From an uncultured Geobacteraceae bacterium (lineage in GTDB: Bacteria > Desulfobacterota > Desulfuromonadia > Geobacterales > Pseudopelobacteraceae), in NCBI GenBank assembly GCA_903939115.1, contig CAJAFV010000068.1, forward strand, positions 1-64,000: a DNA stretch of 64,000 bases, given 5' to 3'. The position numbers and the translations under genes are program-made. This document shows, in pieces, positions 1-7,092 of this stretch (positions are counted from its first letter, which is position 1; each line of letters starts with the position of its first letter). The notes below the pieces were generated by a model. It saw only the letters and a list, made by a program, of their open reading frames with translations, did no database searches and was not told the origin of the DNA.

Positions 1-30
1 AAACCGACCTGATAATTGGCACGTCGAACC

Positions 31-1332
31 CTACATCTTCGGCATAAAAACAAACAGGGAAACTGAAAGCAGTGCCAGCACCCACATCCCTGCCTTGACT
101 TCACGCACTCTTCCGGTGCACACCTTGAGCAGCACGTAGGTTATCATTCCCGACGTCATACCGACGCCGATATTGTAGGTAAATATCATCAGAACAATAG
201 TGAGGAACGCCGGAATCAGTTCCGTCAGATCGTCAAAATCAATCTGGGTGACCGGTTTGATCATAAAAGAGCCGATGACTACAAGGGCGATGCCATAGGC
301 GTGAGGTGGTACGATCGTAAAAAGCGGAGCAAAAAACAGCGACAGAGCAAACAGAGCCGCTACTACAAGAGCAGAAAAACCGGTCCTGCCCCCTTCCTCT
401 ATTCCGGCAGCAGATTCAATATACGCGCCGGTAGTGCTGGTTCCGAGAAGCGGCGCAGCCATTGTGGCGAGGGCATCCGCAAGCATGGGGCGCTCTATCT
501 CCGGCAGGTTGCCATGTTCATCCAGCAGGTCGGCCCGCATTGAAAGACCAATCAATGTTCCAATCGTATCCAGAAAAGCCATGATGAAAATTACCATTAC
601 TACCGGGAAAAACTGCGGGGTCAATGCCCCGGCGATATCCAGCTTGAACATGATCGGCTCAAGAGATGGCGGCATGCTGACAATGTTAGTCGGCAAGGGA
701 GTGATGCCAAGCAGAATAGAGCCGGTTGTTGTGGCGATAATACCGATCACTAAGGCACCATGGACCCTGCGTGCCATCAAAACAACCACCAGCATGAATC
801 CGGCAACGGCCAGCAGAAGGGAAGGCTGAGCAAGATTCCCCAGGCGGACCGGCGCTCCCGGCACCCCCAGGACAACGAGTCCGATTTCATTCAGGCCGAT
901 AAAAGTCAGAAACAATCCTATGCCCACGGCAAAACTGGCCTTGAGAGACATCGGGATTGACTCGGCAAGCCAGCTGCGTATTTTGAATACGGTCAACAAC
1001 GTGAACAGTGCCCCAGCAATGAACACCGCACCGAGTGCCACCTGCCAGGTGTACCCCATTACCTTGACGACCACGAAAGCGATAAAGGCGTTCTCGCTCA
1101 TGTATGGGGCGATGGCAAAAGGACGCCGCGCCCAGAGCGCCATAATGGTTGTACCTATGACAGCGGCAAGAATGGTGGCCGTAACTGACGGGCCGCGGGG
1201 AATTCCGGCGTTCTCAAGTACTGCCGGGTTGACAATAATAATGTACGCCATCGTTAAAAACGTTGTCACACCCGCCAGGGTCTCTTGACGGTAACTTGTC
1301 TTGTGCCGCTTGAATTCAAAGAATGCCTGCAT
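31..1332 (-). CDS. NCS2-family purine permease (AzgA/PbuG-like)
   Basis: The 433-residue protein is a polytopic inner-membrane transporter with about 12 hydrophobic segments. It matches the AzgA/PbuG branch of the NCS2 family, whose members import adenine, guanine or hypoxanthine with protons. Family features visible are the N-terminal TSYRQETLAGVTTFLTMAY stretch, the ENAFIAF motif near residue 80 and the STTGAYIESAAGIEEGGRTG segment near residue 300. The ATG has an AAGGA ribosome site that overlaps the end of hpt, only 3 bases upstream, so the two are surely co-transcribed. Pairing a purine importer with hypoxanthine [25 protein letters not shown] makes a base-salvage unit, which favours hypoxanthine/guanine/adenine over uracil as substrate. 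Substrate identity is inferred. Confidence 0.9.
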   Translation of the reverse strand: MQAFFEFKRHKTSYRQETLAGVTTFLTMAYIIIVNPAVLENAGIPRGPSVTATILAAVIGTTIMALWARRPFAIAPYMSENAFIAFVVVKVMGYTWQVALGAVFIAGALFTLLTVFKIRSWLAESIPMSLKASFAVGIGLFLTFIGLNEIGLVVLGVPGAPVRLGNLAQPSLLLAVAGFMLVVVLMARRVHGALVIGIIATTTGSILLGITPLPTNIVSMPPSLEPIMFKLDIAGALTPQFFPVVMVIFIMAFLDTIGTLIGLSMRADLLDEHGNLPEIERPMLADALATMAAPLLGTSTTGAYIESAAGIEEGGRTGFSALVVAALFALSLFFAPLFTIVPPHAYGIALVVIGSFMIKPVTQIDFDDLTELIPAFLTIVLMIFTYNIGVGMTSGMITYVLLKVCTGRVREVKAGMWVLALLSVSLFVFMPKM

Positions 1333-1335
1333 CCG

Positions 1336-1887
1336 CTACAATCCTTTAACCGCGTAAATCCCCGGAGCATTCCGCCAATAGCCCTTGTAATCCAGACCAT
1401 ACCCGAAGAGAAAGCGGTCACCGACTTCAATACCGTAAAAATCGGCCCGCATACCGGGCGTTACTTTGCGCAGGTGCAGTTTTTCAATCAGTACCGCCAT
1501 AAATATTTCAGCAGCCCCCTGCTGGCGGCAGTAAGCGGCGATAGCCGCCAGTGTGACCCCTTCGTCGAGAATATCATCCAGCAAAAGTACCGTTCTTCCT
1601 TTCATATCAAGCTGCGGTTTAACTGTCCAGTGCAGGTTGGTACCGTTCGTTTCATGGCCGTAACGGGTGGCGTGGACGTAATCAACCTCCAGCGGAAAAA
1701 CAAGCTTGGTCAGCAGCTGACCGGTAAAAATAAGCCCACCGTTCATAACACAGAGCAAAATCGGGTCGGAGTCTTGTAGCTGACCGGTTATTTCCTTTGC
1801 CATCCGGGCAATAGCAGCCTCAACCTCGCTATTGGTTACAAGCAAATCGGCTTCGGCCAATATAGTTTTAGCTTTTTCTCTGTTCAT
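1336..1887 (-). CDS. hpt: hypoxanthine [25 protein letters not shown]
   Basis: A 183-residue cytoplasmic enzyme that joins hypoxanthine (and probably guanine) to PRPP to make IMP or GMP. The PRPP-binding loop is clear as VLLLDDILDEGVTLAAI at about residues 96-112, and the flexible-loop Arg-Tyr-Gly (ATRYGHE) lies at about 73-79. Length is usual for the family (170-185). The ATG follows AAGGAG and overlaps the prmC stop codon by 4 bases (ATGA), showing translational coupling. The permease gene follows immediately. Guanine versus hypoxanthine preference cannot be decided from sequence alone. Confidence 0.92.
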   Translation of the reverse strand: MNREKAKTILAEADLLVTNSEVEAAIARMAKEITGQLQDSDPILLCVMNGGLIFTGQLLTKLVFPLEVDYVHATRYGHETNGTNLHWTVKPQLDMKGRTVLLLDDILDEGVTLAAIAAYCRQQGAAEIFMAVLIEKLHLRKVTPGMRADFYGIEVGDRFLFGYGLDYKGYWRNAPGIYAVKGL

Positions 1888-2747
1888 GGTTTCTCCTTTA
1901 AGTATGCTCCTACGACACGATCTATACCTGCTGGATCACGTGAAACGCACGGTTCACTGAAGCAACCGGCAGTACGAAACAGTTGCGCAACATCTTCTGC
2001 CTGTCCTGCTCCAATCTCCACCAGCAGCCATCCACCAGAATGTAAATAAGTAACTGCAACCGGGATAAGTTCTCGGTATATGTCAAGACCATCTTTACCG
2101 CCGTCCAGTGCGGAACGAGGATCATAATCACGTACTTCCCGATCAAGTGTTTCAATCTCTGCCGAAGGAATATACGGCGGATTTGATACGATCAGGTCAA
2201 AACTGCGACCGGCGACCGGAGCGAATAGTGATCCAACCAGAAACTCAATAGAAGCTCCATGCTTTTCGGCGTTGCGCCGGGCGACAACAAGTGCAGCCGC
2301 AGAGATATCAGTAGCGGTTATAAGCGCTTTTGTAAACAGCTTCTGCAGAGAAATCGCAATACATCCGCTCCCGGTACCGATATCCAGAATAGTCGCAGCG
2401 TCCGGATGCCGGGCGAAAGCCTCTGAAACCAATACCTCTGTGTCATGGCGCGGCACCAGCACATCTGCTGTTACTTCATATTCGAGCCCGTAGAATTCCT
2501 GACTTCCCAGTATATGCTGGAGTGGTTCCCTTTTGGCTCTCCGGGCAACTTTAGATTTGTATTCAGCCAGTTCACTCTCATTCAACGGCTTATCGTACTG
2601 CAGATACAAACCGACACGATCCAGGCCGGTAACGGCGCAGAGCAGCCATTCAGCTTCAAGGCGTGCATTGACGATCCCTTTGGAGAGGAGAAACTCTTTT
2701 GTCCAGGTAAGGACTTTCAGGGTCGTCCAGACTTCATTCTGCGTCAT
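1884..2747 (-). CDS. prmC: release factor glutamine [17 protein letters not shown]
   Basis: A 287-residue SAM-dependent [17 protein letters not shown] that methylates the glutamine of the GGQ motif in peptide chain release factors RF1 and RF2. The SAM motif DIGTGSGCIAISL lies at about residues 120-132 and the catalytic NPPYIP motif at about 187-192; the N-terminal helical release-factor-binding domain is present. In most bacteria prfA sits directly upstream; here that place is taken by a toxin-antitoxin pair and a tiny coupled ORF, so prfA must be elsewhere. The start ATG overlaps the stop of that tiny ORF (ATGA). Confidence 0.93.
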   Translation of the reverse strand: MTQNEVWTTLKVLTWTKEFLLSKGIVNARLEAEWLLCAVTGLDRVGLYLQYDKPLNESELAEYKSKVARRAKREPLQHILGSQEFYGLEYEVTADVLVPRHDTEVLVSEAFARHPDAATILDIGTGSGCIAISLQKLFTKALITATDISAAALVVARRNAEKHGASIEFLVGSLFAPVAGRSFDLIVSNPPYIPSAEIETLDREVRDYDPRSALDGGKDGLDIYRELIPVAVTYLHSGGWLLVEIGAGQAEDVAQLFRTAGCFSEPCVSRDPAGIDRVVGAYLKEKP

Positions 2748-2791
2748 AAGTATGCCCGTTCCACTTCCAGAATGATCGTTTCCCGGTTCAT
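2744..2791 (-). CDS. tiny coupled ORF between hepT and prmC (15 aa)
   Basis: This 15-codon reading frame (MNRETIILEVERAYL) starts in an ATGA overlap with the hepT stop codon and ends in another ATGA overlap with the prmC start codon. It may serve only to pass ribosomes from hepT to prmC, or it may be the last remnant of a gene that stood upstream of prmC before the toxin-antitoxin pair arrived. I recognise no family, and the product may not be stable. Confidence 0.3.
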   Translation of the reverse strand: MNRETIILEVERAYL

Positions 2792-3165
2792 AGTTTGACC
2801 ATGTCCCGCTCTATCTGGCCGTTAGTTGTCTCAATAGTTTTAACGAGTAACCCCATTTCTGTTCGCAAAGTTGGCAGATGATTTTCGATAACATCCCATA
2901 CGATCAGCCAATTAACCCCGAAGTATTGATGAATCAGCTTATCTCGCATTGCTGCAAACTGCTTCCACTGGATATGAGGATGAGATTTTCGGAGAGCAAA
3001 AGAAACATTCTTTGTCGCCTCTCCAATAATTTCAATACTTCGAGCGCAGGCACGCTGCAACATGCCATCCTCAAGGAGATCCGTCACTGTTTTCCCTGAA
3101 GTTGCAGCAAGCACAAAATCAATTTCATCGAGAATATGTTTGAGGAACACCACATCAGGCTTCAT
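2788..3165 (-). CDS. hepT: HEPN-domain toxin HepT (type VII TA)
   Basis: A 125-residue all-alpha HEPN protein (DUF86) that acts as an RNase toxin in MntA/HepT modules. The catalytic RX4HXY motif is complete: R74, H79 and Y81 in RDKLIHQYF. In studied HepT proteins the tyrosine is the residue AMPylated by MntA to switch the toxin off. I chose the ATG at 3165 because it follows GAGGTG at good spacing and overlaps the end of mntA by 11 bases; the longer reading frame to 3201 has no ribosome site. It sits directly upstream of the prmC-hpt-permease genes and may be co-transcribed with them. Confidence 0.88.
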   Translation of the reverse strand: MKPDVVFLKHILDEIDFVLAATSGKTVTDLLEDGMLQRACARSIEIIGEATKNVSFALRKSHPHIQWKQFAAMRDKLIHQYFGVNWLIVWDVIENHLPTLRTEMGLLVKTIETTNGQIERDMVKL

Positions 3166-3472
3166 GCCAGAGCACCTCTTTCTCAATATACGGTCGCACA
3201 TGGATGCTCAAACCGTCAGATGTTACCAGATCTACATGGCGGCCAAATAGTTTCTCTAATGAAAAAACCAGGTTCATGTAGTTATCGAATGTTGGTTGTT
3301 CAAATTCCACCAGGAAATCCAGGTCACTCCCAGCCCGTCCCTGATTTCTTGCAAATGAGCCAAAAAGACCGATACGACGAACACTCCTGTTCCTGAGTAA
3401 TTCATCATTGTCACTTAATACTGCAAGAATTTGCTGACTGGTCGGGATTGTTTTTTTTATTTTTTCAGCCAT
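3155..3472 (-). CDS. mntA: MNT-domain antitoxin MntA ([19 protein letters not shown])
   Basis: A 105-residue minimal [22 protein letters not shown]. The GSX10DXD signature is exact: G38-S39, then ten residues, then D50 and D52, with a third acidic residue at about D81 (HVDLV). Such proteins neutralise HepT by [12 protein letters not shown] AMP to the HEPN tyrosine. The ATG follows an AGGAGGAAG ribosome site. It is the first gene of the pair, and a 20-bp perfect palindrome lies 33-52 bases before its start. Confidence 0.9.
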   Translation of the reverse strand: MAEKIKKTIPTSQQILAVLSDNDELLRNRSVRRIGLFGSFARNQGRAGSDLDFLVEFEQPTFDNYMNLVFSLEKLFGRHVDLVTSDGLSIHVRPYIEKEVLWHEA

Positions 3473-3504
3473 CTGTTTTTCTTCCTCCTGACCGCTTTGC
3501 TTTT

Positions 3505-3524
3505 ATCCACTGATTACAGTGGAT
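3505..3524. promoter_or_regulatory. palindrome upstream of mntA-hepT, candidate operator
   Basis: Perfect inverted repeat ATCCACTG-ATTA-CAGTGGAT, centred about 42 bases before the mntA start codon. Many toxin-antitoxin operons are self-repressed at such a site, but MntA has no obvious DNA-binding domain, so the binder is unknown. It could instead be a weak hairpin terminator for the decayed gene just upstream, although there is no strong U run. Confidence 0.4.
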
Positions 3525-3549
3525 ATTTTGTTACCCGCTTTCACAACTC

Positions 3550-3745
3550 TTATTTGTCTTCATCACAATCTTCATCAATCTCTTCATCACCATCTTGATT
3601 CAGCTCATCACCTTCATTATTCGGTTTATCTCCAGTGGCAAGATCAAATGCGATATAAGCTCCGTTCGGCCGGCTCTATTAAACTTCAACTACCGCCAAT
3701 CACACTCTTACCACAAAATGTGCTTTCAACCTCTACAAATTTCAT
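3550..3745 (-). pseudogene. decayed small gene with acidic C-terminal tail
   Basis: This fills most of the 368-base gap between mntA and nuoN. An ATG at 3745 behind a GAGAG site opens MKFVEVESTFCGKSVIGGS and then meets TGA at 3686-3688; the same frame goes on with SLIEPAERS. A second frame, open from 3675, reads NGAYIAFDLATGDKPNNEGD and ends in an acidic stretch (GDEEIDEDCDEDK) with TAA at 3550-3552. The composition of both pieces looks coding, and together they would make a protein of about 65 residues broken by one stop and one frameshift. I know no family for it. Chance open frames remain possible. Confidence 0.35.
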
Positions 3746-3786
3746 TCTAACTCTCTTCAATTCGGATCATTATTACTTTAAACAAA

Positions 3787-3815
3787 AGGGCGATCCCGTA
3801 TGGAGACCGCCCTCA
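3787..3815 (-). terminator. rho-independent terminator of the nuo operon
   Basis: Read on the minus strand, AGGGCGGTCTCC-ATAC-GGGATCGCCCT forms a GC-rich hairpin (GGGCGgTC paired with GAtCGCCC plus inner pairs) followed by TTTTGTTT. It lies 26-54 bases past the nuoN stop codon. Confidence 0.8.
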
Positions 3816-3840
3816 TTATTACCATTTATTAGCAGACAAA

Positions 3841-5298
3841 CTACATAAGCTTGACTGCCATCTGGGCATACTCGAGAATAATTGAAGGGACAATACCCGG
3901 TATCAACGTGCCGGCTGCGGCGATAATCAGCGCAAGAGCGACCGGTGCGGTAACCTTGATCCACGCAAAATCTTCGGTAGATTCTTTGAAATACATGTAC
4001 ACCATGATACGGAGGTAGTAATAGACCGATGCGGCGCTGTTAAGAACACCAATAACCGCTAACCAGATATACCCTTTCTGGATTGCGCCGGAGAAGAGAT
4101 AAAACTTGCCGATAAAACCTGCTGCCGGAGGAACACCGGCAAGTGAGAAGAGGAATAATGTCATAACAAGAGCAAGCAGCGGACGTTTGAAGCCAAGGCC
4201 AGCAAAGTCGGAAACGTTGCCATTGGTTTCACCCTTTTTAGAAACAAGGATAACAATGGCAAAGGCGCCGATGTTCATAAATGCGTACGAGAGCATATAG
4301 AACAAAATACCCGCCGTACCGGTTCCATTTCCGGCGGTAAAACCGACCAGAGCATATCCGGCATGAGCGATAGAAGAATAGGCAAGAACTCGCTTGATGT
4401 TATCCTGACGCAGTGCGGTAATATTACCAACCGTCATTGTCAATACTGCCATAACCCAGAGGACCTGGCTCCATTCAGCCTGAAGTGTCGGGAGGGCAAC
4501 CAGGAATATACGCAGCAGTGCAGCAAAACCGGCAGCCTTGGGACCAGCTGACATAAAAGCGGTCATTGGTGTCGGGGCGCCTTCATAGACATCAGGTGTC
4601 CACATATGGAACGGTGCCGCAGCGATTTTAAAGGCAAAACCGGTCATCATCAGCAGCAAACCCGCTACGAGAAGGATATTCGCCGAAGGGAGAGTCATTT
4701 GACCGACAATAGCAGCAATCTTATAGAGGCGAGTGGTACCGGTGGCACCGTAGATCAATGCCATACCGTAGAGCATGAAACCGGTTGAGAAAGAACCGAG
4801 CAGGAAATATTTAAGGCCCGCTTCATTGGACTTTTTATTCGCCCTGTTAAATCCGGCGAGGACATACAGCGATATCGACATCACTTCGAGGCCAAGGAAG
4901 ATCGTCATGAGATCGGTGCCTGACGCCATCAGCATCATACCGACAACCGTGAAGAGGATCAGCGGATATAATTCGCCATGATTACACCCTTCTCTCTCCA
5001 TATAGCTGTCAGATATCAGTACCGTCAATCCGGCGGCCACCAAAAATGTCATCTTGAAGAATGTCGCAAAGTTATCGAGAACCACTGAACCGCTAAAGCT
5101 CTCAATGTGACTTCCCCACCCCGCGCCAACCAGTACCGCCGTCACAATGACACCGATGAAACTGACGTATGCGAGGTATGACTTCTGTCCGCCGGGAATA
5201 AAAACATTGATCAGCAGAAGAGCCATGGCCAGCACGGAGAGAAATATCTCCGGTAGAATCGGCGTCATGTTGACGGCTGGAATTAAAATCATGTCCAT
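3841..5298 (-). CDS. nuoN: NADH-quinone oxidoreductase subunit N
   Basis: A 485-residue antiporter-like proton-channel subunit of complex I with about 14 membrane helices. The conserved buried lysine region (AAAPFHMWTPDVYEGAPTP, near residues 225-245) and the YSSIAHAGY segment near 308 are typical of NuoN. The ATG follows GGAGG. It is the last of the 14 nuo genes, 37 bases after nuoM, and is followed by a terminator. Length and motifs are normal for the family. Confidence 0.96.
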   Translation of the reverse strand: MDMILIPAVNMTPILPEIFLSVLAMALLLINVFIPGGQKSYLAYVSFIGVIVTAVLVGAGWGSHIESFSGSVVLDNFATFFKMTFLVAAGLTVLISDSYMEREGCNHGELYPLILFTVVGMMLMASGTDLMTIFLGLEVMSISLYVLAGFNRANKKSNEAGLKYFLLGSFSTGFMLYGMALIYGATGTTRLYKIAAIVGQMTLPSANILLVAGLLLMMTGFAFKIAAAPFHMWTPDVYEGAPTPMTAFMSAGPKAAGFAALLRIFLVALPTLQAEWSQVLWVMAVLTMTVGNITALRQDNIKRVLAYSSIAHAGYALVGFTAGNGTGTAGILFYMLSYAFMNIGAFAIVILVSKKGETNGNVSDFAGLGFKRPLLALVMTLFLFSLAGVPPAAGFIGKFYLFSGAIQKGYIWLAVIGVLNSAASVYYYLRIMVYMYFKESTEDFAWIKVTAPVALALIIAAAGTLIPGIVPSIILEYAQMAVKLM

Positions 5299-5335
5299 CT
5301 AAAATATCCTCCGGTCGGATTGACTCGTTATTTGT

Positions 5336-7054
5336 TTACTTAGCATCGTGCGGGTTAACTGCAGGTGATGTTTGTAGTACAGCGCTCTTATCCACACCAG
5401 AATGTCCGGCGGGCATTTCACCGCCACCGTGCGGAGCAGCAGGCTTTTCACCGCCACCTTCGTGACCGGCAGGCATCTGGCCCTGCTGTGCGTCGGGCGT
5501 CTGATCGGCACCCTGATGTCCCGCTGGCATCTGCATCTGGTTTGATGCAGGCATCATCCGGGCAGGAAGCGGAGCAATACGGGCCTGAGCAACCAGTTTT
5601 TTGATGGCAGGATCCATTTTATCAATGAAAGGCTTGGGATACAGACCCATGAAAAATATCATTGCTATCAGAGGAACCATGATCGTAATTTCGCGACCAT
5701 TCAGGTCAAGGAGTTTCTGGTTCTTTGGGTTATCAAGCTCACCAAACATGACACGCTGGAACACCCACAACATGTAGACCGCTGAGAGGATGACCCCACT
5801 CGTAGCTACTATGGTGAACCACCGCAGTTCACTTTCAAAAGCGCCAAGCAGAATCAGGAACTCTCCGACGAAACCGTTGGTACCAGGCAGACCGACTGAA
5901 GAAAACGTAACAATCATGAATATTGTGGCGAATATCGGCATCTGCTTAGACAAACCGCCAAAATCGGTAATCAGGCGAGTATGTCGGCGTTCGTAAATAA
6001 AGCCGACGATAAGGAACAGTGCCCCGGTTGAAATACCATGGTTAATCATCTGCAGCATGCCGCCGGTTATACCCTCTTGATTGAAAGCGAATACGCCGAG
6101 CATGACAAAGCCGAGATGGGCAACTGACGAGTAGGCAACAAGCTTTTTAACATCTTCCTGTACCATCGCGACAAGAGCGGCATAGATGATGCCGATAACA
6201 GCAAGTGTCGCAATAAGTGGCGCAAACTTATGAGCAGCCTCAGGGAACAACGGGATTGCGAACCGTACATAACCGTAGGTACCCATTTTCAGGAGCACAG
6301 CAGCCAATATTACAGAACCAGCAGTCGGTGCTTCGGTATGTGCATCAGGTAACCAGGTATGAAGTGGGAACATCGGCACCTTGATCGCAAATGCAAAGGC
6401 GAAAGCCAGGAACAACCAGATCTGTGTAGCCATATCCAGCTTGAGATTATAAAACTGAAGCAGACCAAAATCGTGAATACCGGCTTCCATTCCTTTGAAA
6501 TAGAGGAATATAAGCGCTACCAGCATGAGCAGCGAACCGACCATTGTGTAAATAAAGAACTTTACTGCCGCATAGATTTTATTTTTACCGCCCCAGATAC
6601 CGATCATGAAATACATCGGGATCAACATGACTTCCCAGAAGATATAAAACAGGAACAGGTCGAGCGAGATGAAGGCGCCCAGCATACCGGTTTCAAGCAG
6701 CAGCAGACAGACCATGTATTCCTTGACCTTCTCTTCTACAGCCGTGAATGTCGACAGTACGGCAATCGGCATAATGAACGTAGTCAGAATAACAAGCCAC
6801 AGACTTATGCCGTCGATTCCGATGTTATAGCGCATCATGAATGGACCGGCGGCAATCCAGGGTACATTTTCAACAAACTGGAACTCAGCATTAGTCTGAA
6901 AACCGGTCAGCATGATCAGCGACACTAGGAAAGTGACAACTGTAACCGCGAGGGTGACATTCCGAAGTACGCCCTTGCTGTCTTTCGGGATAAACAGCAG
7001 CAGCAGGACACCCAAAATCGGCAGGAATGTCGTCAGGCTCAGTACGTTACTCAT
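5336..7054 (-). CDS. nuoM: NADH-quinone oxidoreductase subunit M with Met/His-rich tail
   Basis: A 572-residue antiporter-like subunit of complex I with about 14 membrane helices. The PMFPLHTWLPDAHTEAPTAGS motif carrying channel residues lies near 228-248, and YSSVAHLGFVMLG near 310. The membrane part ends at about residue 490, the usual NuoM length. Beyond it is an added soluble tail of about 82 residues rich in Met, Pro, Gly and His, with three exact MPAGH repeats at 509-513, 527-531 and 547-551 and a GGGE spacer repeat. The tail is in frame to the stop, so this is not a frameshift. The role of the tail is unknown; metal binding is one guess. Confidence 0.95.
   Translation of the reverse strand: MSNVLSLTTFLPILGVLLLLFIPKDSKGVLRNVTLAVTVVTFLVSLIMLTGFQTNAEFQFVENVPWIAAGPFMMRYNIGIDGISLWLVILTTFIMPIAVLSTFTAVEEKVKEYMVCLLLLETGMLGAFISLDLFLFYIFWEVMLIPMYFMIGIWGGKNKIYAAVKFFIYTMVGSLLMLVALIFLYFKGMEAGIHDFGLLQFYNLKLDMATQIWLFLAFAFAFAIKVPMFPLHTWLPDAHTEAPTAGSVILAAVLLKMGTYGYVRFAIPLFPEAAHKFAPLIATLAVIGIIYAALVAMVQEDVKKLVAYSSVAHLGFVMLGVFAFNQEGITGGMLQMINHGISTGALFLIVGFIYERRHTRLITDFGGLSKQMPIFATIFMIVTFSSVGLPGTNGFVGEFLILLGAFESELRWFTIVATSGVILSAVYMLWVFQRVMFGELDNPKNQKLLDLNGREITIMVPLIAMIFFMGLYPKPFIDKMDPAIKKLVAQARIAPLPARMMPASNQMQMPAGHQGADQTPDAQQGQMPAGHEGGGEKPAAPHGGGEMPAGHSGVDKSAVLQTSPAVNPHDAK
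5402..5530 (-). repeat. MPAGH-coding repeats in the 3' end of nuoM
   Basis: Three diverged copies of a unit coding for MPAGH followed by Gly/Glu-rich spacers lie within 129 bases. The copies encode the same pentapeptide while the spacers differ, which suggests internal duplication followed by retention of the pentapeptide. Confidence 0.7.
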
Positions 7055-7092
7055 GAATTCGTGCTCCTTTATACAAAGTGCTAATGAAGTAG

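Noticed and set aside
3519-3848. Plus-strand open frame of 109 codons in the mntA-nuoN gap
   Set aside because: It is His/Leu/Ser-rich low-complexity sequence that mirrors the acidic tail of the minus-strand remnant and runs through the nuo terminator; it has no family resemblance.
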